Positions 7,757-17,597 of a DNA stretch of 64,000 nucleotides are shown in pieces. Below the pieces are notes generated by a model. It saw nothing but the letters and a program-made list of their open reading frames with translations. It had not been told where the DNA came from and ran no database searches. A program made the position numbers and the translations under genes. The stretch comes from Marivita sp030148515 (GTDB lineage Bacteria; Pseudomonadota; Alphaproteobacteria; Rhodobacterales; Rhodobacteraceae). Position 1 is the first letter of the stretch. Every line of letters starts with the position of its first letter. The stretch spans positions 4,402,001 to 4,466,000 of the forward strand of contig NZ_CP180351.1 in NCBI RefSeq assembly GCF_048006345.1, read 5' to 3'.

Positions 7757-10700
7757 ATGAATGCGATTAATTTCGTTGTCCGTACGCGTACGGGTTCGAT
7801 CGAACGTGGCGTAGTTGGTGCTGATGATCTGGGGTATCTGATCGACGCGTCTGGCGGTCGCGAAGTCTCCATTAACCTTCATAGGTCCGATCTGCGCAGC
7901 TATGACCGCGCCGAGAATGACTTGCACATTCTCTTGGCAGATGGCCGGGTGATCGTCCTTGAGGATTACTTTGGTTCTGGCGGAAGCCGCCTGTTCCTGA
8001 GCACCGATGGCGTTCTGAGCGAAGTGGCCTTTGCAGAAGGGGACGGCGGGGCGCTGTTCGCGCAATATGCCGATGTCGCGGCCTGGGGCAAATGGAGCCC
8101 GGATGACAGCCTGATCTTCTTTGATCGCGCCGAAGTGGTGGCCGCTGACTACGTCGCCGCCGAAGACGAAGGCGGGGTAACCATGCTGGCCGCTGGCCTT
8201 CTTGCGGGTGGTGGCTTGCTGCCCTGGTTGGCAGGTGGCGCGGCGGTGGCAACCGGAGCTGCCGTGCTTGGCGGCGATGGCGATGGCGGCGGCGGTGGCG
8301 GTAGTCTGACGGGCAACAATGGCGAGAGTGGCGGCCCGAAGCCTCCAACCGTGAATGACGGCGAATTTGTCATCGGCGGCGATGGCCTTACCGAAGAAGA
8401 CCGGACTGTTCTTGTCAGCGGCACCGCGAATTCCGGCGACACCGTCGTCGTTGTGATCGGCGACAAGACACAAACTACGACCACCGGCACTGACGGCAAG
8501 TGGGAAGTGATTTTTGACGGACCGGACTTCCCTGCGGATGGCAATTACACCACCACGGTCACGGTGACCGGGGGTGGCGGATCGACCACCACATTGACCG
8601 GCCCGACCGTGATCATCGACACGACACCTCCGCCCCTCGCGATCACAAGCGGCACCACGTCGAGCGGCGACATCATCACCGAGATCGAATTCGACGGTGG
8701 CGCAACCATCACCGGCACAACAGAAATCGGCGCTTCGGTTGTTCTGATCGCGGGTGGCGTGAGCCATGTCGCCGAGGTGGACGCACAAGGCAACTGGAGC
8801 GTGACACTAACCAGTTCGACCTTCGAGCGCGGTGAGTATGTCGAAGCGATCCGCGTCATCGCGACCGACAGTTTCAACAACTCCACCACCATCAACGACG
8901 GCGTCGAGATCGACACCGTGTCGGGTGTCACGATCAACACCACAACCATCGAAACCGATGGCATCATCAACGCCGAAGAGCGCAGCGATGGTGTTCAGAT
9001 CACTGGCACCACCGATGTGGGTTCTTCTGTTGTGGTCGAGATGAACGGCTATACCCGGACCGCCGTGGTCGATGCGCAGGGCAACTGGACGGTGACCTTT
9101 ATCGCCACGGAAATTCCGGTGGGCGAACAGAACCTGACGATCAACGCAACCTCGACCGACGAAGTGGGCAACACCAGCAGTGCGACCGGGCAGGTCGTGT
9201 TGGACACTTGGGTGCGCAACTTTGACATCACCAGTCAGGCGGGTGGCGCCGATGGTATCGTGAACGCGCAAGAGGCCATGCAGGGCATGGTGGTGACCGG
9301 CACAACAGAGCCGGGCGCGTCGGTGTCCGTGACGCTTGGCGGTGTGTCGCGCAGCGCCAGCGTCGACGCGCAGGGCAACTGGACGGTGACATTCACGGCC
9401 AACGAACTGCCCAGCGGCGAACAGACCGCCACTCTGACGGCAAGCTCGACCGATCTGGCGGGCAATACGGCAACGGAAACACGCAGCGTGATCTTCGACA
9501 CGGATGCGGGCCTGCTGACGATCAGCCCCGCGCCGATCGAAACCGACGATGTCATCAACCATGTCGAAGCGTCCGATGGCGTTGTGATCACAGGCACATC
9601 GACGCCGTTTGCTATGGTTGATGTGACCCTGGACGGTGTCAGCAAAACCGTACAGACCGACGGATCCGGCATCTGGCGCGCCAATTATGCGGCGGGCGAA
9701 ATTCGCCCCGGCGAATACGAAGCGCAGATCACTGCCTATACCATTGACGCGGCAGGCAACGAACTGACGCGGTCCGACACCGTGATGGTCGACACTCTGG
9801 TCCGCAACTTTGCGGTCAGTGCAAACCCGGTCACAGCAGACAACATCGTCAACGATGCGGAACAGGGGCAGGGTGTGACGCTGAGCGGTACTACAGAGCC
9901 GGGCGCAACCGTGACTGTGGTTGTCGAAGGTGTCAGCCGTTTGGCCACCGTCGATGCCGCGGGCAACTGGACCGCGCGGTTCTCGGGGACCGATCTGCGC
10001 GATGGCACCTACACCACCACGGCGCAAATCAACACGCAGGACCGGGCGGGCAACACCGCGACCACTACCAAGACCTTCCAGGTCGATACGGAAGTCGTCC
10101 CGCTCACGTCGAGCAGCCGGCCGGGTGGCGCCGATGGCGTTGTCAGCGAGGCAGAGGCGGCGCAGGGCTTTACGCTGACCGGTCAGGTCGAGCAGGGCTC
10201 AACCGTCGAAGTGACCATCGGAGGCCAGCGCCTGACCGCGCAGGTCAGCGGCAGCACATGGTCCCTGGCGGTTCCCGTCAGCGTGATCCCGATGTCCGAT
10301 GGTGAAAACGTGTCGATCCAGATCGCCGCGACCGACCGCGCAGGCAACACCAAGTCGATCACCGAAACCATGGTGGTGGACAACGTGGCCCCCGATGCGC
10401 CCGACATGACGGCGATCACATGGGATCAAAGTCAGGCTCCGCGGGGGATCATCCTCGAAACCACGGACAACGATGTATCCATCGTCCGCGTCGGCGCAGG
10501 CGGCGTCCAGACCGTTGGCTTCAACGATCAGGACAACAGCTTCACTGGCGAGACCAGCTACACCTTCAACAACGTCGTGCCGGATGGATCGCACCTCGTG
10601 GTCACTGCCACCGACAGCGCAGGCAACAGCACAGGCACCTACGTGGTGCTGGGTGACCCGGATGTCAGCCGCAGCAACGTGAGCCTCGCCAGCAATATTG

Positions 10701-10954
10701 GTGGACGCGAGATCGACGTGATCGACCTCGAATTCACCGAAGAGGCGACGCTGACGATCACCGAAGCGCAGATCGTCGCGATCACGGGTGAGGACAATAC
10801 AGTCCGAGTTCTGGGCAACAGCGACGACTCGGTGCGGATCACCGGCGCAACCCGCACCGGCACCCGGTTCGAGGACGGTCAGAGCTTCGACGTCTACGAT
10901 CTGGGCGATGCCACCGTGCTGGTCGACGACGACATCAACAACGTCACAATCTGA
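7757..10954 (+). CDS. Large Ig-like-repeat adhesin with BapA-type prefix, type I secretion substrate
   Basis: This 1065-residue acidic protein lacks a Sec signal. Residues 1-125 resemble the BapA/LapF prefix domain, then a Gly/Ala-rich hydrophobic stretch (about 137-195). Seven Ig-like repeats of about 95-105 residues follow (about 205-885), each with motifs such as G-W/N-W-T-V-T and ending near V-x-D-T. The C-terminal 180 residues end in a beta-rich VLVDDDINNVTI tail typical of type I secretion signals. Lack of Cys fits a surface protein. The genes for a TolC-like lipoprotein, an ABC exporter and an HlyD adaptor follow directly. A role in biofilm or surface adhesion is inferred from the family. 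Confidence 0.85.
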   Translation: MNAINFVVRTRTGSIERGVVGADDLGYLIDASGGREVSINLHRSDLRSYDRAENDLHILLADGRVIVLEDYFGSGGSRLFLSTDGVLSEVAFAEGDGGALFAQYADVAAWGKWSPDDSLIFFDRAEVVAADYVAAEDEGGVTMLAAGLLAGGGLLPWLAGGAAVATGAAVLGGDGDGGGGGGSLTGNNGESGGPKPPTVNDGEFVIGGDGLTEEDRTVLVSGTANSGDTVVVVIGDKTQTTTTGTDGKWEVIFDGPDFPADGNYTTTVTVTGGGGSTTTLTGPTVIIDTTPPPLAITSGTTSSGDIITEIEFDGGATITGTTEIGASVVLIAGGVSHVAEVDAQGNWSVTLTSSTFERGEYVEAIRVIATDSFNNSTTINDGVEIDTVSGVTINTTTIETDGIINAEERSDGVQITGTTDVGSSVVVEMNGYTRTAVVDAQGNWTVTFIATEIPVGEQNLTINATSTDEVGNTSSATGQVVLDTWVRNFDITSQAGGADGIVNAQEAMQGMVVTGTTEPGASVSVTLGGVSRSASVDAQGNWTVTFTANELPSGEQTATLTASSTDLAGNTATETRSVIFDTDAGLLTISPAPIETDDVINHVEASDGVVITGTSTPFAMVDVTLDGVSKTVQTDGSGIWRANYAAGEIRPGEYEAQITAYTIDAAGNELTRSDTVMVDTLVRNFAVSANPVTADNIVNDAEQGQGVTLSGTTEPGATVTVVVEGVSRLATVDAAGNWTARFSGTDLRDGTYTTTAQINTQDRAGNTATTTKTFQVDTEVVPLTSSSRPGGADGVVSEAEAAQGFTLTGQVEQGSTVEVTIGGQRLTAQVSGSTWSLAVPVSVIPMSDGENVSIQIAATDRAGNTKSITETMVVDNVAPDAPDMTAITWDQSQAPRGIILETTDNDVSIVRVGAGGVQTVGFNDQDNSFTGETSYTFNNVVPDGSHLVVTATDSAGNSTGTYVVLGDPDVSRSNVSLASNIGGREIDVIDLEFTEEATLTITEAQIVAITGEDNTVRVLGNSDDSVRITGATRTGTRFEDGQSFDVYDLGDATVLVDDDINNVTI

Positions 10955-10972
10955 GCAAAAGGATAGACTGTT

Positions 10973-10994
10973 CGGGCCATCAAGCGATGGCCCG
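10973..10994 (+). promoter_or_regulatory. Perfect stem-loop between the adhesin and secretion genes
   Basis: A 9-bp perfect stem (CGGGCCATC / GATGGCCCG) with an AAGC loop lies 18 bp after the adhesin stop. There is no following U-run on the plus strand, so it is more likely an mRNA-stabilising or partial-attenuation element than a full terminator. It would let the abundant adhesin message exceed that of the exporter. Confidence 0.5.
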
Positions 10995-11037
10995 GGCCCC
11001 GAAACAAAAAAAGCCAAAGGCGGGGGGCTCGATCGAG

Positions 11038-12369
11038 ATGAGGCAGAATACAAGGGTCATGGCAGGGGCAGTCCTCGCGGTAACGGCTCTTTCGGGGTGT
11101 ATGCAGGATATGGGCGACGGGGCCGTGTCGCGGTTTTTGTCCGCGCAGCCGGACGTGCGCACAGATGTGACAGGCGAGACCAAGACGGCCGCTCCCAAAC
11201 CGGTCACGATGCAAGAGGCGTCCCCGATCATCGCAGAACTGGCCGCGCGGCAAAGCGTTCTGACGCCTGGAAGCCCCTATGCCGAGGTTGCTGCGGGTGT
11301 GCTGGCCGCCGATGCGCGGGTGGCGGAAGCGGAACTGCATGTCGCGCAGCTGCGCGCCGAGGCGGCGTCCAAGAACTGGTGGCCGACGATTTCCCCGCGT
11401 ATCACTTTGACCTCTCTGAGCGACGTGGTTGCCGATCTGGTGATCAACCAGGTCCTTTTCGATAACGGCCGCAAGGCAGCCGAGCGCGATCTGGCCAAGG
11501 CGGATGTGGAAATGGCCGCTGTCGCCCTGTCGGAAAGCAGCAACAAACGTGTTTATGACGGGTTGGTGCTGTATCTTCAGGCCGAAGAAGGCCGCGCGGC
11601 GGCAGATCTTTACGGTCAGGCGCTCAAGGACATGGGCCATTTCGAATGGGTCATGAACGAACGTGTTCAGGGCGGCGTGTCGGATTTTTCCGATCTCAAC
11701 GTGCTGAAACAGAAACTGGCCGATCTGCGCGCCCGGGATGCAGCGGCGCGCGAAAAGACGACCCGCGCGGTGGCTGAACTGAACGCGATGTCGGCGGTCT
11801 CTCTGTCCGGTCAGCGCGGCTTGCGCGGCATGGGCAGCACCCCGTCGGATCAATCGCTTAACGTCCTGCGCGCCAAGGTGGAACGCGACCGGCAGCTGGC
11901 GCAGGCCAAGATCGCCCGCGCTGGGCATCTGCCCGGTCTGTCAGCGGGAGGAAGCGTGCGCAATGGCGGCGAAGGACTGGCCCTGAGCGTAAACACAGAA
12001 CAGATGCTGGGCATTGGCACAGGCGCGTCCTTGCAAGCTATCGAGGCCACCAAGATCACCGCAGATCGCAAGGTGACCGAGGCCGAGGATATCTCGCGTC
12101 GGTCCATCGAAGCCGATCAGCGCAGCATCGCCGCGCTGAAGCGGCAGGCGGCCGAGGCCGAAGGGCTGACCGCGCAGGCCAAAACCAATCTCGACCTGTT
12201 CCAGCGCCAATACGATGCGGGCACGCGTCAGGTGATGGACGTGGTCAGCGTCTACGAGACCTTCCTGCGCGCGCTGGAAAAACAACTCGACCTGAAGTTT
12301 CAGGCCGCACGTGCCGAACTGGACGCCGCCAAGCGGCTGGGCGTTCTTGCCGATGGAGCAAAGATTTGA
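11038..12369 (+). CDS. TolC-family outer membrane lipoprotein of the type I secretion system
   Basis: The protein is 443 residues from ATG 11038. It begins with a lipoprotein signal peptide whose lipobox is ALSGC, so it should be anchored in the outer membrane. The rest is Ala/Gln/Glu-rich, long-helix sequence typical of TolC/OprM-type efflux duct proteins. The frame extends upstream to 10987, but that ATG lies inside the stem-loop and would bury the signal peptide, so I prefer 11038. It ends overlapping the ABC exporter start by four bases, indicating translational coupling. Confidence 0.82.
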   Translation: MRQNTRVMAGAVLAVTALSGCMQDMGDGAVSRFLSAQPDVRTDVTGETKTAAPKPVTMQEASPIIAELAARQSVLTPGSPYAEVAAGVLAADARVAEAELHVAQLRAEAASKNWWPTISPRITLTSLSDVVADLVINQVLFDNGRKAAERDLAKADVEMAAVALSESSNKRVYDGLVLYLQAEEGRAAADLYGQALKDMGHFEWVMNERVQGGVSDFSDLNVLKQKLADLRARDAAAREKTTRAVAELNAMSAVSLSGQRGLRGMGSTPSDQSLNVLRAKVERDRQLAQAKIARAGHLPGLSAGGSVRNGGEGLALSVNTEQMLGIGTGASLQAIEATKITADRKVTEAEDISRRSIEADQRSIAALKRQAAEAEGLTAQAKTNLDLFQRQYDAGTRQVMDVVSVYETFLRALEKQLDLKFQAARAELDAAKRLGVLADGAKI

Positions 12370-14585
12370 GCGGCGTCAGTAACATCACCCTGCTGTCGGG
12401 GCGCGCCAAAAACGCTGTTCTGCGCATGGTCCCGCAGGGGATCAAACCAGCCAACGAACCCAAACGCGCACCGCGCTATTCCGATCGCGTCCGCGCCCGG
12501 ACAGAACTGATCCGCACCTACGCGGGCCGTCTGGGCCTGACGACGGTGGCGTCCGACATCACCGAGGCCATCAGCCTGCATCAGGACCAGAACGGTCTTG
12601 TGGGCGAAGCGGCGCTGATCGCAGGCGCCAAGGCCGCCGGCCTGCTGGCGCAGGGGCTGCATGTGCCGCGCCCGACGCCGAACCACTGGCCCGCGATTGC
12701 GCTGATGACCAACGGGCAGGCGGTGCTGGTGCTCAAGCAGGACCGCATGACCCTGTCGATCTGGGATCCGTCCGCCAAGGACAAGACCGAGCGCGTCGAT
12801 GTCGCCGAATTCGCGCCTTTCTACAGCGGTGTTCTCGTGCGGGGCGAAGCGCCTGTGCAGACGCTGGTCGACACCCATACGGATGATGGACGCAAGAGCC
12901 ATTGGTTCTGGGGCAGTTTCAGCAACTACACCCGTCAGTTCGGCGAAGTCGCCGTCGGGTCTTTCGTCGCCAACATCCTTGCGCTGTCGGTCGCGCTGTT
13001 TTCGTTGCAGGTTTATGACCGTGTAATCCCGCATCAATCCTCGGCTACGCTTTGGGTGCTGGCCATAGGTGCCGCAATGGCGCTGATGCTGGAGGCGTTT
13101 CTCAAGGTCGCGCGGTCCACGCTTCTGGATGGTGCAGGACGGCAGATCGAAACCGGCGTGCAGCAAACCTTGCTGAACCGGCTTTTGGGCATGCGGTCGG
13201 ATGCGGCGGGTCGGTCTCCCTCGCAGCTTTTTGCATCGATGCGAGAGTTTTCCTCGGTGCGCGAATTCTTCACCGCCTCCACCGTGGGCGCGCTGGCGGA
13301 CATCCCGTTCATCGTGCTCTTCCTGCTGATGGTCTGGTCCATCGCGGGCAGCGTCGTCTGGGTGCTGGTCGCCGGTGCCGTTCTGATGGTGATCCCGGGC
13401 TTCTTTCTGCAAAAGAAGATGATCCGCATCACCCGTGAAATGCAGGGCGCGTCGACCAAGCAATCGCGTTTGCTGAACGAGACCGTGACCGAACTTGACA
13501 CGATCAAGACCCAGCGCGCCGAAGACCGCTTTGCCCGCCAGTGGGAAGAGCTGACCTCGGTGCAGGCGCTGAAATCCTCCGAGCAACGCCGCCTTGCCGC
13601 TGCGCTGACCTTCTGGAGCCAGGGCGTGCAGCAGGCCACTTATGTGGGTGCGGTGATCGCGGGCACCTACCTGGTCTTTGCCGGAGAGTTCACTGTCGGG
13701 TCGATCATCGCCGTGGGCATCCTGACGTCGCGCACATTGGCACCCTTGACCCAACTGTCCGGCATCATGGCGCGCTGGGGCAACGTCAAGGCGGCACTGG
13801 ATGCGCTGGACGGGATTGCAGGGCTGCCGCAGGACCGGGCCGAGAACCGCAAGTACCTGCGCCGCGAAAAGCTGGAAGGCCGGTTCGAACTGCGCGAAGT
13901 GACGTTCCGCTATGATCCGGAAATGCCCTCGGTGCTCGACATTCCCAGCCTCGTGATCCAGCCCGGCCAGACATTGGCCATCCTCGGCACCAACGGTTCG
14001 GGCAAGTCCACGCTGCTCAAGATGCTGGCTGGTCTTTACGCGCCGACCTCCGGGTCGATCCTGATCGATGGCACCGACATGAACCAGATCGACATGCGCG
14101 ATATTCGCCGGTCGTTGGGGTATCTCGGGCAGGATGTGCGGCTGTTCCATGGCACGCTGCGTGACAACCTGAACCTCAACATGATGGAGCGTGACGATGA
14201 CCGCCTGTTCGAGGCGCTGGATTTCGCTGGGCTGGGCCAGTTCGTAAAAGGCCACCCGCAGGGTCTGGACCTGCCCATTCGGGACGGCGGCGAAGGGCTG
14301 TCCGTCGGGCAGCGCCAATCCATCGGCTGGGCGCGGCTGTGGCTGCAGGACCCCGACGTGTGCCTGCTGGACGAACCGACAGCGGCGCTCGACCAGACGT
14401 TGGAGAAGACGCTGATTTCCCGGCTTGAGACATGGCTTGCCGACCGCACAGCGATTGTGGCCACCCACCGCGTGCCGATCCTTGCCCTTGCCGACCGGAC
14501 CAGCGTGCTGGCCTCGGGGCGGCTGGTGGTCGATGGCCCGCGCGATCAGGTGCTCAACCACCTGCGCACGGCACAGGAGGCATAA
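12366..14585 (+). CDS. Type I secretion ABC transporter (permease/ATPase, LapB-like)
   Basis: The 739-residue protein has an N-terminal C39-peptidase-like domain (about 40-165) that lacks an obvious catalytic Cys, a six-helix permease region (about 190-470), and an ATPase domain with Walker A GTNGSGKST (about 540), signature LSVGQRQ (about 644), Walker B CLLDEPTAALD (about 665) and an H-loop (THRV, about 698). An inactive C39-like domain is typical of exporters of large adhesins. Translation begins at a TTG that overlaps the preceding stop (TTGA), with GGAG about eight bases upstream. Confidence 0.92.
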   Translation: MSGVSNITLLSGRAKNAVLRMVPQGIKPANEPKRAPRYSDRVRARTELIRTYAGRLGLTTVASDITEAISLHQDQNGLVGEAALIAGAKAAGLLAQGLHVPRPTPNHWPAIALMTNGQAVLVLKQDRMTLSIWDPSAKDKTERVDVAEFAPFYSGVLVRGEAPVQTLVDTHTDDGRKSHWFWGSFSNYTRQFGEVAVGSFVANILALSVALFSLQVYDRVIPHQSSATLWVLAIGAAMALMLEAFLKVARSTLLDGAGRQIETGVQQTLLNRLLGMRSDAAGRSPSQLFASMREFSSVREFFTASTVGALADIPFIVLFLLMVWSIAGSVVWVLVAGAVLMVIPGFFLQKKMIRITREMQGASTKQSRLLNETVTELDTIKTQRAEDRFARQWEELTSVQALKSSEQRRLAAALTFWSQGVQQATYVGAVIAGTYLVFAGEFTVGSIIAVGILTSRTLAPLTQLSGIMARWGNVKAALDALDGIAGLPQDRAENRKYLRREKLEGRFELREVTFRYDPEMPSVLDIPSLVIQPGQTLAILGTNGSGKSTLLKMLAGLYAPTSGSILIDGTDMNQIDMRDIRRSLGYLGQDVRLFHGTLRDNLNLNMMERDDDRLFEALDFAGLGQFVKGHPQGLDLPIRDGGEGLSVGQRQSIGWARLWLQDPDVCLLDEPTAALDQTLEKTLISRLETWLADRTAIVATHRVPILALADRTSVLASGRLVVDGPRDQVLNHLRTAQEA

Positions 14586-14588
14586 GCG

Positions 14589-15770
14589 ATGGCTGTCAGC
14601 ACGACCGATCTGAACGCCCAGCTTGGCCGCCGCCTGCGCGGACCGTCGATGGTCATCTGGCTGTCGGGCGCGGCAGTGTGGCTGTTCATCGTCTGGGCCG
14701 CCTATGCCTGGATCGACGAGATCGTGCGTGCCGACGGTGAGTTTATCTCGACCTCGCGGCCGCAGATCATCCAGAACCTCGAAGGCGGTATTCTGGCCGA
14801 ACTGCTGGTCAAGGAAGGCGACGAGGTGATGCGCGGCGACGTGCTGGCCCGGCTTTACGGAACGCAGTTTCGGTCGTCCGTGGACGATCTCGAAGATCAA
14901 ATCACCGCGCTGGACATCCGCCGCTTGCGGATCGAGGCCGAGATGGCCGGTCTGGTGCAGTTTGAAATCCCGTGGGAACTGCGCCAGCGCAGCCCCGAAA
15001 TGGCCGCCTCGGAACAGGCGCTTCTGGCCGCGCGGCAGCTGGATTTCAACTCTCGCTACGACGGCGCGCGTCGTGTTCTGGAGCAGGCGACGCAGGAAAA
15101 GAACCTGATGGAGAACCTTCTGGAAAAGAAGGTGGTCGCGCTGATCGAAGTGACCCGCGCGCGCAAGGCGCATGCGGATGCGCAGATCAAGATGGACGAG
15201 ATCATCACGCACACCGAATTGACCCGTGCACAGGAATATTCCGAGACGCTCAAGGAACTGGCGACATTGCGTCAGAATTTGCGGTCCTCGCAGGACCAGT
15301 TGAACCGAACGGTTCTGGTGAGCCCAATGCACGGGGTCGTCAACAAGCTGGGTGTGACGACGATCGGCGGCGTCGTGCGCCCGGGCGAAGAGATCCTGCA
15401 GATCATCCCTCTGGGCGAAGAGCTCTATGTCGAGGCCAAGGTCGCGCCCGAGAACATCGCGGGCATCCGCCCCGGTCAGGAAGCAACGATCAAACTCTCG
15501 GCTTATGACTTTACCATCTACGGATCGCTGAAAGGCCGGGTCGACGTGATCTCGGCGGACACGTTCAAGGATGAACGCCGCCCCGATGCGCCGGCCCATT
15601 ACAAGGTGACGGTGCGGGTCGACAAGACATCGCTCAGCGACCGCCAGCGGCAGTTGGAAATCCGCCCCGGCATGCAGGCCACGGTCGAACTGCACACCGG
15701 CGAGAAGACGGTGCTACAATACCTTCTGAAGCCGCTCTACAAGACCCGCGAGGCGCTGCGCGAACCCTGA
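14589..15770 (+). CDS. HlyD-family periplasmic adaptor of the type I secretion system
   Basis: The 393-residue protein has one N-terminal membrane helix (about 18-40), a biotinyl/lipoyl-like half motif (QNLEGGILAELLVKEGDEV near 60-78), a long helical hairpin (about 95-240) and a C-terminal beta-barrel. This is the membrane-fusion adaptor that bridges the ABC exporter and the outer membrane duct. An AGGAGG site precedes the ATG, and the gene lies 3 bp after the exporter stop. It is the last gene of the adhesin/secretion operon. Confidence 0.93.
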   Translation: MAVSTTDLNAQLGRRLRGPSMVIWLSGAAVWLFIVWAAYAWIDEIVRADGEFISTSRPQIIQNLEGGILAELLVKEGDEVMRGDVLARLYGTQFRSSVDDLEDQITALDIRRLRIEAEMAGLVQFEIPWELRQRSPEMAASEQALLAARQLDFNSRYDGARRVLEQATQEKNLMENLLEKKVVALIEVTRARKAHADAQIKMDEIITHTELTRAQEYSETLKELATLRQNLRSSQDQLNRTVLVSPMHGVVNKLGVTTIGGVVRPGEEILQIIPLGEELYVEAKVAPENIAGIRPGQEATIKLSAYDFTIYGSLKGRVDVISADTFKDERRPDAPAHYKVTVRVDKTSLSDRQRQLEIRPGMQATVELHTGEKTVLQYLLKPLYKTREALREP

Positions 15771-15876
15771 GGACATGCCGGGCTGCGCCCGTCATGACAG
15801 GGTTTCTCGCCTCCGGCTCGGGCGCGTGGGGATGTGACGCGCTAGGCAGCCGTGCGCCTGTGTGAGTGTCGTTTTG

Positions 15877-15898
15877 GCGTATTTGAAAAGAGAAGAAG
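15877..15898 (+). repeat. 22-bp dispersed repeat, copy 1
   Basis: The sequence is GC followed by GTATTTGAAAAGAGAAGAAG. It is identical to the minus-strand copy at 16058-16079 and the plus-strand copy at 21979-22000. Confidence 0.85.
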
Positions 15899-16057
15899 AT
15901 AAAGCGGTCCACCCCGCCGCGACCCGGCCTTGATAGGCTCACAAAAGACGCGCGCGGGGCTTCTCCTCTTGCGGTCATCGGCACGCCTGCCTGTACCGCC
16001 ACGTCTTGATGTCCCATTAAGGTTAATCAGCGGTTAAGCGCTGAAGAAAACCGTGGT

Positions 16058-16079
16058 CTTCTTCTCTTTTCAAATACGC
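16058..16079 (-). repeat. 22-bp dispersed repeat, copy 2 (inverted)
   Basis: This is the exact reverse complement of copy 1, 159 bp away. It lies about 35 bp beyond the 3' end of dtd. Confidence 0.85.
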
Positions 16080-16113
16080 AAACGCGCCCGTGCCGCCGCT
16101 ATGCCTTCCGAGG

Positions 16114-16557
16114 TCAGTCCGCGGTATCCATCCAGATCGTCACCGGCCCGTCATTCAACAACCGTACTTTCATGTCGGCACCAAAGCGACCCTTAGAAAC
16201 CGGGATGCCCTGCGCAGCCATCTGGTCGGCAAAATATTCGTAAAGGCGATTGCCCTCGTCTGGTGCGGCGGCGGTGGAAAAGCCGGGGCGGTTGCCGCGG
16301 GAGGTGTCGGCAGCGAGAGTGAACTGGCTGACCACAAGGGCGCTGCCGCCGATATCGGCGACGGACCGGTTCATGCGCCCTTCATCATCCTTGAAAATCC
16401 GCAGCTTGGCAATTTTCGCGGCCAGTTTGTCGGCCTGAGCCTCGGTGTCGCCCTGCATGGCGCAGATCAGGATCAGCAGGCCCGCGCCGATCTCGCCAAG
16501 ACCCTCGCCATCGACGGTGACGGAGGCATCAGATACCCGTTGGATCAGCGCGCGCAT
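16114..16557 (-). CDS. dtd: D-aminoacyl-tRNA deacylase
   Basis: The 147-residue cytoplasmic enzyme hydrolyses D-amino acids (and glycine from tRNA-Ala) off mischarged tRNAs. Visible motifs are MRALIQRVSDASVTVDG at the N-terminus, SQFTLAAD (the active-site SQFTL motif) near residues 77-84, and NDGPVT with the Gly-cisPro motif near the C-terminus. Length matches DTD1 (about 145). It starts one base after the accA stop region, so it is co-transcribed with accA. Confidence 0.96.
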   Translation of the reverse strand: MRALIQRVSDASVTVDGEGLGEIGAGLLILICAMQGDTEAQADKLAAKIAKLRIFKDDEGRMNRSVADIGGSALVVSQFTLAADTSRGNRPGFSTAAAPDEGNRLYEYFADQMAAQGIPVSKGRFGADMKVRLLNDGPVTIWMDTAD

Positions 16558-16558
16558 C

Positions 16559-17521
16559 TCAGGCGGCCAGTCCCTTGTTGCCGATGTCGAGAAACTTGCG
16601 GCGGCGGTCGGCGACCAGTTTCTTCGGTGAATGTTGCGACAGGTCTTTCAGCATGGCGCGCAGCGCGTTGCCGACCGATTGGATGGTCTGTTCGCGGCCG
16701 CGATGTGCGCCACCGAGGGGCTCTGCAATGATCTGATCGGTCACGCCAAGGTTCAGCAGATCCTGCGCGGTCAGGCGCAGCGCTTCGGCCGCTTCGCGCA
16801 TCTTTTCGGAGTTTTTCCAGAGGATCGAGGCACAGCCTTCGGGGGAGATAACAGAATAGACCGAGTGTTCGAGCATTGCCACGCGGTTGGCGGTGGCAAA
16901 GGCCACGGCCCCGCCTGATCCGCCTTCACCGATCACCACGGAGATCACCGGCACGCCGATCTGCAGGCATTTCTCGGTTGAGCGGGCGATAGCTTCGGAC
17001 TGGCCGCGTTCCTCGGCACCCTTGCCGGGATAGGCGCCGGGTGTATCGACAAGCGTGATGACGGGAATGCGGAAGCGGTCGGCCAGATCCATGAGGCGCA
17101 CCGCCTTGCGGTAGCCTTCGGGGCGGGCCATGCCGAAATTGCGCTTGAGGCGGCTTTCGGTGTCGTGACCCTTTTCGTGGCCGATGATGACCACCGGCTT
17201 GTCGTCGAAGCGGGCAAGGCCACCCATGACGGCATCGTCATCGGCAAAGTTCCGGTCTCCGGCAAGCGGGGTGTATTCGGAAAAAAGCGCGTCGATATAG
17301 TCCTTGCAATGCGGGCGTTCGGGGTGGCGCGCGATCTGGCATTTCCGCCACGGGGTCAGCTTCTTGTAGAGATCCTTGAGCAGCGCCTGCGCTTTCGCGT
17401 CGAGCGCGCGGGCCTCGTCTTCGATGTCCATCTCTTCGTTCTTGCGGGCCATGGCGCGCAGTTCTTCGGCTTTGCCTTCGATCTCGGCCAGCGGTTTTTC
17501 AAAATCGAGGTAGTTGGTCAT
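16559..17521 (-). CDS. accA: Acetyl-CoA carboxylase carboxyltransferase subunit alpha
   Basis: The 320-residue AccA transfers the carboxyl group from biotin to acetyl-CoA to make malonyl-CoA, the first step of fatty acid synthesis, in a heterotetramer with AccD. Recognisable segments are YLDFEKPLAEIEGK at the N-terminus, the central TLVDTPGAYPGKGAEERGQ, and IGEGGSGGAVAFA with the glycine-rich oxyanion region, then MLEHSVYSVISPEGCA. Length matches the family (about 318). Convergent spacing with the LysE gene shows it heads its own transcript. Confidence 0.97.
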   Translation of the reverse strand: MTNYLDFEKPLAEIEGKAEELRAMARKNEEMDIEDEARALDAKAQALLKDLYKKLTPWRKCQIARHPERPHCKDYIDALFSEYTPLAGDRNFADDDAVMGGLARFDDKPVVIIGHEKGHDTESRLKRNFGMARPEGYRKAVRLMDLADRFRIPVITLVDTPGAYPGKGAEERGQSEAIARSTEKCLQIGVPVISVVIGEGGSGGAVAFATANRVAMLEHSVYSVISPEGCASILWKNSEKMREAAEALRLTAQDLLNLGVTDQIIAEPLGGAHRGREQTIQSVGNALRAMLKDLSQHSPKKLVADRRRKFLDIGNKGLAA

Positions 17522-17597
17522 GGTCCGACGTTGCCCTATTGCCTGCGGCTGGCGGTTTATATGACTGTCCGGGCCGGGATTTGCAATCGCTACCCCG

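Larger units (their letters stand above)
15771..16113. other. Gene-free spacer holding two inverted copies of a 22-bp repeat
   Basis: This 343-bp segment separates the convergent hlyD-like and dtd genes. I find no convincing coding frame. It holds two perfect, oppositely oriented copies of a 22-bp sequence (15877-15898 and 16058-16079), described separately, whose pairing could form a long-range hairpin acting on both transcripts. Confidence 0.6.
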
